Shown: piece by piece, positions 1 to 10,300 of the stretch
How the letters are laid out: each line of letters opens with the position of its first letter
Numbering within the stretch: the first letter of the stretch is position 1
Source: Penaeus vannamei
Lineage: Eukaryota > Arthropoda > Malacostraca > Decapoda > Penaeidae
Assembly (NCBI RefSeq): GCF_042767895.1
Contig: NC_091578.1
Span: 29,933,366-29,945,865, forward strand
DNA: 12,500 nucleotides
Direction: 5' to 3'
Notes under the pieces: generated by a model
Database searches by the model: none
What the model was told of the DNA's origin: nothing
The model's input: the letters and a program-made list of their open reading frames with translations, nothing else
Translations under genes and position numbers: made by a program

Positions 1-410
1 CCTCCCTCCACCCCATCCCCCTCCCTTCCTTCCCTCCACCCCCTCCCCCTCCCTTCCCTTCCCTCCCTCCACCCTCCCCCATACCCCTCAGGAATGAAAA
101 CAGTCGCCATGTGGTTTAGAGAGAGAGAACTTTCCCCCACCCCTCCTCCTCTCCTCCCCCACACCTCTGCCCCCTACCCCACGCCCCTCAGCCTCTTCCC
201 CCACGCCTCTCCGCCCCCTTCCCTCACGCCCCTCTGCCCCCTTCCCTCACGCCCCTCAGCCCCTCGCCCTTCCCCCACACCTCTCAGCCCCCTTCCCTTC
301 CCCCACGCCCCTCAGCCCTCACGCCCCTCAGCCCCCTTCCCTTCCCCCACACCTCTCCGCCCCTTCCCTCACGCCCCTCGCCCTTCCCCACGCCCCCGCC
401 TATTGCACCA
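1..410. repeat. C-rich minisatellite
   Basis: The + strand is almost pure C and T with few purines. From 1 to about 90 it is CCCTCCC-type. From about 150 to 410 it is an irregular tandem array around CACGCCCCTCAGCCCC and TTCCCTTCCCCCAC, unit about 22-28 bases with deletions. The 134-codon Pro/Ser frame across it is a by-product of the repeat. Confidence 0.85.
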
Positions 411-529
411 GCGCCCCCTTGACCCGCCAGCCTGCAGTTCCTTGTGGGCTTCGAGTAAACAGTGGAGTCGTGGGAGAGGAACGCGTGTGGTCGAATAACT
501 GGGATTCCTTCGATGTCTCGGGGAGGTCG

Positions 530-632
530 GTTGAAGGGGGAGGGGGAGGGGGAGGGCGAGGGCGAAGGGGAGGGGGGAGGGGGAGGGGTGGGCGAAGGGG
601 AGGGGGGAGGAGGTAGGGGGGTAGGGGCCTGC
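530..632. repeat. G-rich array (GGGGGA/GGGCGA)
   Basis: Runs of three to six G separated by A or CGA, with some ten G-tracts in about 100 bases. This pattern can form G-quadruplexes on the + strand. It is the reverse sense of the C-rich array at 1-90, so the two could pair. Confidence 0.85.
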
Positions 633-662
633 CAGTGAGGGATGCAGGGCTTCTCTTGTTCC

Positions 663-1075
663 TACTTTTATTATGATTTTGATTATTATTGTTATTATTA
701 CTGATATTATTATTATCATCATCATCATTATTATCATTGTTCTTGTTATTATTCGTATTATTTTCATTATTATTATCATCATTATTAATATTATTATCAT
801 TATTATTATTATTGTTATTATTATTATGGTTATCATTATTATTGTAGTTGTTACTTTTTTATTTTTATCATTAATAACATTATTATTTGCAATATTTTGT
901 TATCATTATCATTGTTATCATTGTTACCAGTATTATTATTGTTATTATTATTATCATCATCATCATCGCCATCATCATCATCATTATTATCGTTATTGTT
1001 ATATTATTAGTATCATTGTTATTATTATTGTTTCTGTTACATTTTATCATTATCATTGTGTTTGTATTGTTCATA
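663..1075. repeat. ATT/ATC trinucleotide microsatellite
   Basis: Interrupted TTA/ATT repeats with ATC blocks, the clearest at about 954-984. The long poly-Ile and Asn/Met frames on both strands come from this repeat and are not genes. Confidence 0.9.
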
Positions 1076-1099
1076 TATATCTATTGTTCATTTGATCAG

Positions 1100-1335
1100 T
1101 AATTTGATCAGTAAACTAAATAATATCACAAGAACACAAGACAGAAAAATATGAAATAAAACATATGCGTTATGAAGACATTAGGTTCTTATGGAAAGGA
1201 AAACACCATTTTTATTGTCATTTTCTTGACCGCAGAGCAAAGAAATGTAAAAAGAATGAGAGACGCGAAAAAGTCTACGGGTTTACAACGCAGATTTCGT
1301 TCGAAAAAGTCTGCGGATGTCACACCACACAAATA
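1100..1335. repeat. unique sequence with a 15-bp direct repeat
   Basis: A non-repetitive island between two large microsatellites. CGAAAAAGTCTACGG (1266-1280) recurs as CGAAAAAGTCTGCGG (1302-1316), 36 bases apart with one mismatch. No gene is recognised. Confidence 0.6.
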
Positions 1336-1336
1336 A

Positions 1337-1760
<424 letters not shown>

Positions 1761-1769
1761 AATTGTTAC

Positions 1770-2640
1770 ATATTTTCTGCAAGAGTCCCATGAAATCACG
1801 AGGAATCCTCTGCGTCTCTGGCCCTCTGTTCTCTCCCACACTTTTCTCTTCCAACACATCGCTGGCCCGCAATTTTAGCCAAAGAGAGCGAGGCAAACTC
1901 TCCAACGTGCAGTTCGACTGGTATTACAGAAGCAGAACATTTTTCCTTCAGCAAAAGAAATAAAAAAGAATTTAAAAAAATGTATGACCGTGTTGATGTC
2001 GAAATAGCAAACCTTCTGTTCGAACTTTTTTTTTAACGGAACGACATTTTATAGTCTTAATTCTCTCGTATATGAGCAAAAGAAATGGTTAGCGCACAAA
2101 ACTACATACTGCGTGCTACTGTCATCTCAAGACACTTTAAGACACATATTCGTATTCGTTATGGAGTTCCACCTGTCAAAGAAATAATTTCTCGTCACCA
2201 TAATGCAATTCCATCTGCGAAATATATTGGCATGGGGAATTAGAGCAATTAATAGTCTTACTCAAAATCAGATTACATAGATTATATTATATAAGCAACG
2301 TAAATAAAAATATGATACAGTGATTTGAGAACTAAAGCTCTTCGTTACCTTCTTTGCCCTGCAAATTGTCCATAGCAAATGGTTACCTGTTAAGAGATAC
2401 TGATAGTGGAAATTTAAAGTTGTTCGTTAGCACTACTTCGCTCTACCGTGTCCGTCGAAGCTCCTGTTCGCTATGAAATCTTATTATAAACAAGGTACTT
2501 TATCCCTATAACGCTCTTTTTACATTCCCTTCAACATGACTTCCTCATGGACGATACAAAAGTCTCCATAATAATATTCATAATGATTAAGAGAAACAAA
2601 AAGAAATACCTAAAGCTATTCGTTAGGGCCTATTCGCTAT
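1770..2640. other. 5' flank of DARS2, no gene seen
   Basis: AT-rich unique sequence without a credible open frame. The proximal part carries the TTCGYTA cluster. The short open stretches are typical of chance. Confidence 0.5.
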
Positions 2641-2670
2641 AAGGTGTTTTTTGACGTTTCTCTTCGCTAT
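2155..2670 (+). promoter_or_regulatory. TTCGYTA motif cluster upstream of DARS2
   Basis: TTCGTTA occurs at 2155, 2341, 2423 and 2619, and TTCGCTAT at 2467, 2633 and 2663, all in the same direction. A related TTCGCTCTA is at 2437. The blocks 2415-2475 and 2611-2671 align without gaps (about 69% identity) and carry three TTCG cores at identical spacing (0, +14, +30). TAAAGYTNTTCGTTA is shared by three sites (2333, 2415, 2611). It may be a regulatory module or a decayed repeat, and no known factor is assigned. Confidence 0.4.
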
Positions 2671-2748
2671 CGAGTCGCGACGTAAACAAACCTTCGGCGA
2701 GACACACGAAAACTCTTCCAGTGGCTGCTCCTCCAAGTTCTGCTCAAA
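2640..2748 (+). promoter_or_regulatory. probable DARS2 core promoter and 5' UTR
   Basis: CpG is more frequent here than in the flanking AT-rich DNA (TATCGAGTCGCGACG at 2668-2682, then TTCGGCGAG). GTCGCGAC at about 2674-2681 is a perfect 8-bp palindrome. There is no TATA box at a convincing distance, which suits a housekeeping promoter. CCAGTG at 2718-2723 is only a weak initiator match. The start site itself cannot be read from the sequence. Confidence 0.4.
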
Positions 2749-2950
2749 ATGGGCCTAGAAACTTGGGAAAAGCTGTTCAGAATGACGAATTCTCTGAGGA
2801 GACTCATGTATCGTGGGGACGTGGGCGGGTCGCTGTCTGCATTGCCCGTATTTCGCCGTTACAGTACTTATATGAGGAGAGATGTGGGAGTGGCTGTCGG
2901 GTTACACAAGAGGATTTGCACGACCGGGAAGTGTAGTAAAGTTTATTACA
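2749..2950 (+). CDS. DARS2: DARS2 exon 1: start and mitochondrial leader
   Basis: It encodes residues 1-67 plus one base of codon 68. The N-terminus is rich in Arg (R11, R17, R18, R22, R36, R37) and in Ser, Leu and Tyr. FRRYST at residues 35-40 fits the R-3 type of matrix peptidase site, with cleavage inferred between Y38 and S39. A second Met at residue 12 (2782) would start an equally plausible leader with fewer acidic residues. The donor at 2951 (ACA|GTAAGA) leaves phase 1, which matches the acceptor before 3828. A weaker donor at 2931 (GTGTAG) would be in frame with a different acceptor (before 3811). Leaders are poorly conserved, so this exon rests on frame, signals and composition rather than similarity. 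Confidence 0.8.
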
Positions 2951-5126
2951 GTAAGATCCTGTTACCACCAGTTCTTGTATTTTGTAATAGTGAGGACATG
3001 TGATCAATTATTATCGTTAAGTCATGTCAATCTTTGCAATATCATAATATTCTTTTCGTAAATGAGATGTATTTGTGTCTGTCAAGTCTCGTGTTTTGAG
3101 ACAATCATGTTTTATTGCAGGATAGTCATGTTTTTTAGACATGTGGTTTACCGTAATAAAGAGTTATGTGTGTTAGTAATTTAGAATATTAGGTTTTATT
3201 CCAATAAGGTAGTATATTCTAGATTCCATTTGTATCCAAAGTTTATAGAGATTGTATTAGAAATTGTTATTGCATTTTAGATATTGATGTTAGGTTAGGT
3301 TTAATTTTTCTTACAGAGATCTTGATATGGTAGTTACATTGGTAGTTCTTCACCATAATCTAGTGTGTTTTAGACAATGATAGTTACAGACCGCTGAAAC
3401 GAGAATTATATAAGAATGATCAAGCAGTTTTGATTCAGACTTTTGTTACTATTGATAATTCTGAATAATTATCAATGCTGTATCATAGTTTATATATCAA
3501 AATATCTGTTCTCCATCTTGCAAAGACATAGTTATTTACATAATAATTTGAATTCCATCCTAATACCTAGATATGTGTTTACATTTCTCTCCTGTTTTCA
3601 TTATATTTAGATGTACTATAGTTATGATTGTATTCTACTGTCACAGGTTGGCATTGTTTATTATTAACTGATCCATTTATGGTACAATAGAAATGAGAAA
3701 ATAAGGAAAAAATTATGTATTTAATATTTTTAATATAGACGACATGATTTTTGTTCAGGAGGAACTAATGAAAAATATTAAGCATTTTTTTAATCCCTCT
3801 TTTTCACCAGAATCTTTTATGTTCTAGGTACTAAAAAGTTAGGATTCACCTTAAAGACCCATACCTGCGGAGAACTTTGTATAGCCAATGTAGGAGAAGA
3901 AGTAACTCTGCGTGGGTTTCTGCAATATCAACGTATGGGAAAATTTGCTGTGTTGCGTGATTATACTGGAAAGACTCAGGTCCTTGTTAGAGATGAGGTA
4001 AGTGCTGATTTACATAAGTGTACATTGAGTATAGTAAGATACATATACATATTTTGGTAAGAAATAGGATCTGTAATAAGAAGATGCTTAAATGTGAAAG
4101 ATGAGAATACTGGAACATGTAAAAATATTGTGGGAAGAGATTAGTAATGATTTGCCAGTAGGAATTCAGTCTGGAAATTAATTGACGATTATATCTAAGT
4201 CAATGAATTTGCTTTGCAGGATGTCAAGTTTACAGAACTACTGAACGGCACAACATTTGAGTCTTACATAGAGGTTAAGGGCAGAGTCTGTAACAGACCA
4301 GAGGACCAAGTCAATAAAGTAAGCATCTTTAATGTCTTACAGAATTTTCCATAAGAAATAAAGATCTTTATTGCTTGTATTAATGTTGAATAATACACAC
4401 AACATGCAGATGAATAATGTGATTGTATTGTAGCCACAGACCTGAGAACATCTAAATTTTAAAAGTTTTCTACTTCATAGAACATGCCAACAGGGGAGAT
4501 CGAGGTTCTCGTAGATGATATAAAAGTTCTCAGTGCAGCACGTCAAAACCTTCCATATTTGATACGAGATTATAACAAGGTAAGGGAGGGTATTCATAAT
4601 AAATCAGAGGTTTTATGTACTCTTTCTCTGACATTTTTTCTGATACTGAAAATATATTGATTTTTCTGTTAGCAAAATCAACAATTTCAAATCATATGAT
4701 AGTATCATATGATTTTTAGGGTGTTCATTTATCCTAGAGATGTTGATACTGAATTGTACCTTTCAGCCCAAGGAGAATCTCAGACTGAAATACAGATATT
4801 TAGACTTGCGACATGCGGAAATGCAGAAAAACCTGAGAATGAGATCAAAGGTATCCTTTAATTATTATTGTTATTATCATCTTATTTTAATAACATCTGT
4901 ATGTCTTGAAATATTTTATAATTTGTACATTGTAAAGGTTGTTTTACAATTTGAAATTTGTTTTACAGATTCATTTATTTCATAAATTTCAACAGGTAGC
5001 AAAGAAGATGAGGGATTACTTACAAGACCGGGAAAACTTTGTTGAGATGACTACACCTACTCTTTCTGTCAATACTCCAGGGGTAAGTAATGCCTCAGGT
5101 ATACTTGTGTTTGTGTGAGCGTGCAT

Positions 5127-5209
<83 letters not shown>

Positions 5210-5292
5210 TGTGAGTGTGAGTGTGTGTATGTGTGTGAGTGTGTGTGGGTGCGTGTGTGCATGCAAGTGAGCAAGTGTGTGTGCGTGTGCAT

Positions 5293-5323
<31 letters not shown>

Positions 5324-5360
5324 CGTGTGCGTGTGTGTGAGAGTGAGTGAGTGAGTGTGT

Positions 5361-5430
<70 letters not shown>

Positions 5431-5520
5431 ATGTGTGTGTGTGTGTGTGTTTGTGTGTGTGAGTCAGTGAGTGTGTGTGTGTGTGAGTCAGTGTGTGTGT
5501 GTGTGTGTGAGTGAGTGTGT

Positions 5521-5590
<70 letters not shown>

Positions 5591-7339
5591 ATGTGTGTGT
5601 GTGTGTGTGTTTGTGTGTGTGAGTCAGTGAGTGTGTGTGTGTGTGTTTTTTGTTGTTGTTGTTGTTGTTGTTTGTATACAGTAGCAATCATAGTAAGGCT
5701 CTCCTTCTGGCTTATAAGAAGTTGGGTAGACAATTTTGAGAAAATACAGTTTCTGCAAGTCATCAACTCATTGAATGATAAACAGATCATCATTTCAGGG
5801 AGCACAAGAATTTATAGTGCCCACCAGACTGCCGGGCAGATTTTACTCTCTGGTCCAAAGTCCGCAGACGTACAAGCAGCTGGCAATGATCGGTGGGTTT
5901 GAGAGGTACTTCCAGTTTGCTGTCTGTTATAGGGATGAAGGTGCCAAGGCAGACAGACAGCCAGAATTCTTACAGGTAATATATAACTTCACGCAATATA
6001 GTTTAAAGTATTTCATAGTCCTACATAAGAAACAAATAGACAAGTCATAGGGCACCTATGACTTGTTATTGTTATTGTTATAGTTGATACTTACTTATAT
6101 TGTTATTGACATGTATAGATATTATCTATATATTAAGGCAAGATCAAGTGTGAATTTTAAGAGGATTGTGAAAGACTAAGAAAGCTAGGTCATTCAGCAT
6201 AAAATGCGCTCACTCAGATATAGCCTTGCGGATCTGTGTCAGTGTAAATACTGAACTATAGCATCATTATATTATTTAAGTGGTGGAAAATAAGCATGTT
6301 TCTTTATCCATTCCACCACGTGTTTATTCCAGGTGTATTTGATATGTTCTTGAACTAGAACAAAGCCTAAAGAATAAGCAGAAAGAAAGCATCACTGACA
6401 TGATCAAAGTACTATCGAGAAGTACAAAGTTATAAGAAAATAATGGAGCGGTGACATTATGTTTTTCAAATTTCCCAGCGTTATGTAATGAGTTGGGAAG
6501 TAAGGACACAGAAATATACCCTTTTTTTGCTCTCTCTCTTTTTGTTTTGTTAAACCAATGACTGTTTCAAAAATGGCCCTGGTGTCTTAGAGTTAGTTTA
6601 GTTACACTGATACAGTTGGGAGTTCATTCTTGCTGAGATAAGGTATATCTGGTTTTTAGACAACTGCATAACAAACCCACAATGTATATTTGATATGCAA
6701 GATACTATTAAGTAATCATGCTTTGCAGAGGTTATCATAAAAAATGAGACACTTTCTAAGCACTTCTTCTAAGCAGACATTGTTAAAAAGATCTATTCAA
6801 AAATAATAAACAAATACTTAGGAAGATATGAAAAATGATATTCATAATAAAGTTCATAGTGCACTTCTGTGTGATTTTCCCCCGAACTTGGTTTCCCTCT
6901 CTGCTTCAGGTTGACCTCGAAATGGCAGACGTCACGATGGCGGAGATCCAGGAACTGATCGAGAACCTCTTAACTCACAGCTGGCCTGACGACTTGCCCA
7001 GTGTAAAGGCCCCATTTCCCAGCATGACCTATGAGGAAGCCATGACTACCTATGGGGTTGACAAGCCCGACACCAGATTTGGATGGAAGGTGAGAAGAGG
7101 TTGGCCCCCCTACTGTAAACAATTAATTGTGCGTCGTATTTGATGTAACTTTGTGGCTACCCGGTGAACTATCGTGGCAGTTGTGGGAAATTCAAGGGTG
7201 TGCTTTTAGTTCTGTGTAGATAAAAAGACATCGTCATTGTTGTATCTGTATTTATTAGCTGCTTTTAAAAGAGCAGAAATCAAATGATAATTACTTCTTC
7301 AGACTCTTGCGCTTTAATCCAGCTTCTTGTTTTTGTTGT

Positions 7340-7373
<34 letters not shown>

Positions 7374-10300
7374 CCTCCTCTTCTTATTCTTCCTCTTCTT
7401 TTTATTATTTCTCTTTAATATTATTCCTTCATCTTAGTATCTTTCTTTTTCTCTTTATTATTATACATTCAAATTAGTATCTTTCTTTTTCTCTTTCTTC
7501 GTCTCCCTCTTCTTTTTCTTCGCCCCTTCCTCTTCTTTTTCTTCTTCTTCATCTCTTCCTCTTCCTCTTCCTTTTCTTCCTCTCCCTCCTTCTCTTCTTC
7601 TTCCTCTTCTCCCTCTTTTTTCTCTTCCTCTTATTCTTCTTCTTCCTCCTCTTCTTATTATTATTATTTTTATTTTTATTCCTCTTTCTCTTCATGTTCT
7701 TATTCTTTTTATTATTTCTCATTATTATTATTACTCCTTATTAGTATCTTCCTCTTTCTTCTTATTATTATTATTATTATTTCTCATTATTATTATTATT
7801 CCTTCTAATTAGTATCTTTCTCTTTCTCCTTCCTCTCCGTCTTCTCCTTCTCCTTCTCCTTCTTCTCCGTCTTCTCCTCCTCCTCCTTCTCCTTCTCCTT
7901 CTCCTTCTCCTTCTCCTTCTCCTTCTTCTCCCTCTTCCTCTTGCCCTCCTCTTCCTCCTTCTCTTTTACCATTAAATAGCAGTGAGATATTGCATAGTTG
8001 AAAGTTCAGTTAATACAATCTCAGTTTTACAGAAGTTTTGAGAAAATTTTGATGAATAATAATTTATTTCCTCTTTTAGTACAGTTCTTGGATGCTATAC
8101 AAAGTCATAACAGATTATGGCTGAAATATTACTCCTGTATATTTTTTATTACAGTTACAAGACGTCACAGAAATTGTCAGAGGATGTGGGGCTCAAGTGC
8201 TTGAGTCTGCTGTTGCCTCTTCAGAGAGTTTTGCCCACTGCTTTGTCATTCCAGGTGGCCAGGCAAGTCATTCATGAGAGAAATTTTCGGTTTTACATTT
8301 ACTTGTGAACTTTTAGCTCTTAAAGGGAAAGAGATAAAAAAAAATTAACAGAACAATTAAGATTCAACTCTTTTGTATTATTCAGGTCATAATCATATCA
8401 TTTGGTTCAAATGGATTATGGAATTTTATTCATGGATATGAGGAGACTGATAGGTGGATATAGATATATAATGGTCAGGTGATACTGCAGAAAGGAAAGA
8501 AAATAAATGTAAAGACAGAAATAATGAATAATGTTCAGAATTATTCCACTTGACTAGAAATCACTTTACAGAAGTATATGACCAAAAAAATCATATCTTC
8601 TTGGGAGTCGCTTGCGGAGAAGGACTACCAACTCAAAGGACCATCTGTGTTCACTGTGAGGGACAACAAGCTCCTTCAGGGGCAACTTGCCAAGAAGATC
8701 AGTAACTCGAGTCAGAGCCAACTGGTAGAGAAAATTGGTGCTCGTGTGGGAGATGCTGTTGTCCTTGCGGTCGGTAGAATGTCATCTGTGGTGAGTGAAT
8801 AGGGGGAATGTAGGAAGATTCAGTTATTTCTCATATATTGGTCTTTTAACCATGGGTTGTAGCTTTCTTTGTGAGATAATTTCCTAATAGCAAGCTTAAT
8901 TCTTTTTAGGAAGTATTGAAACCATGGTGTTGGATTACTGTACATGAGCTCTTCCAATAGAGTAGGGAAAACCTGTGTTTGCTTTTTATAGAGTGTTTTT
9001 CTTCAAATTTTACAAATACACATAAGACTAACCTCTCCTTTCAGTTACCTCTGCTGGGGAAACTACGCCTGTTATCAGCAAACATGTTAGAAGAGGCTGG
9101 TGTTGTGGTGAGAGATCCTTCTGACTTCAAGTTCCTCTGGGTAGTTGACTTTCCCCTCTTTGAGATGGATGAAGACAGCGGAAAGCTAGTCTCAGTCCAC
9201 CACCCGTTCACGCTGCCCAAAGATGAGGATGTTCATTACCTTCACACAGACCCAATAAAGGTCTGTTGCATTCTTTTCTTCAATGTTTGTGGCAATTTGA
9301 GGATGGATGAGAAAGGAACATCTTATAGGAAATGAGGAATATGTTGAACAGCAGAGACACAAAGAACATTTAGTAAGTGTAAGAAGATAATGATGATATA
9401 ATGGAAATATTTTCTTTTCTTGACAGGCGAGATCTCAGCACTATGACCTTGTGTTGAATGGTTGTGAGATTGGTGGAGGGTCCATGAGAATCTACGAACC
9501 ATCGATGCAACAGCACGTTTTAGAGAACATCTTGGGGATAGATGCCTCAAGTCTCGGCTTCTTTAACGAGGCTTTGCAATCAGGAGCTCCTCCTCATGGA
9601 GGCATTGCACTTGGTAGGATGATGCTTGAAAGATAGGAGTATTGTGTCAAAGCATGTTTCTAAACATTAAAAATGAGCTTTAAGTATTTTCAAATTTTAG
9701 TTCAGTTTTGGCATTATTGACTTTAGTATTGAAGCTGTGAAAGCATAAATTTTCAAAACATTCAAATCAGGTATACAATTACTGGAATTCAGGTAGGAAT
9801 TCACAATCATCGCGGTCAGCTTTTCCGTAATAGCATTTCTGCCAATCTCTAAACATCAGATGATAAAGAAGAGAGATATAAATGATATTATTGGACCATA
9901 CATTATCATAAACGAATGAATATTACAGTTACAGTGCATAGGATCAAAGTCTGGTGATTATAACTTAATAGCGTAGTGACATCACCATCCGTTGGTCGTC
10001 TTTTGTTTCCATTTCATAGATTAATGTCCATAGAATTCCAGCCATGTTCTCAAAGGTAACATACAAATACAGGAAATCAAATAGAACTAATTAATATAGG
10101 AAAGAATTTCTTGTAAAATTAATTTGATTTATTTTTTACAAGTATTAATGGCTTTCAAAATTAATTTGATTTATTTTTTTACAAGTATTAATGGCTTTCA
10201 ATAGACCAAAATATTTGTGAACCATCTCATCTCTCCGCAGGCTTTGACCGACTCATCGCTGAGATGTGTGGAGCGAAGAGCATACGGGATGTGATCGCCT

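Noticed and set aside
94..498. Pro/Ser-rich frame in the C-rich array
   Set aside because: The repeat has no stop codons in this frame by composition; there is no domain and no splice context.
673..1095. Poly-Ile open frame that looks like a membrane protein
   Set aside because: Direct product of ATT/ATC triplets, with no normal amino-acid mix or flanking gene signals.
2018..2034. GTTCGAAC followed by nine T, like a tRNA B box and Pol III stop
   Set aside because: The 70 bases before it give no acceptor stem, D arm or anticodon arm.
3290..3300. TTAGGTTAGG, the arthropod telomere unit
   Set aside because: Only two units inside an intron, expected by chance in such sequence.
5016..5687. 223-codon - strand Thr/His frame and matching Cys/Val frames on the + strand
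   Set aside because: Artefact of the TG array in DARS2 intron 6.
8255..8256. GT donor (CCAG|GTGGCC) for exon 9
   Set aside because: It leaves one spare base, so joining to exon 10 shifts the frame; the GC donor at 8263 fits frame, consensus and family alignment.
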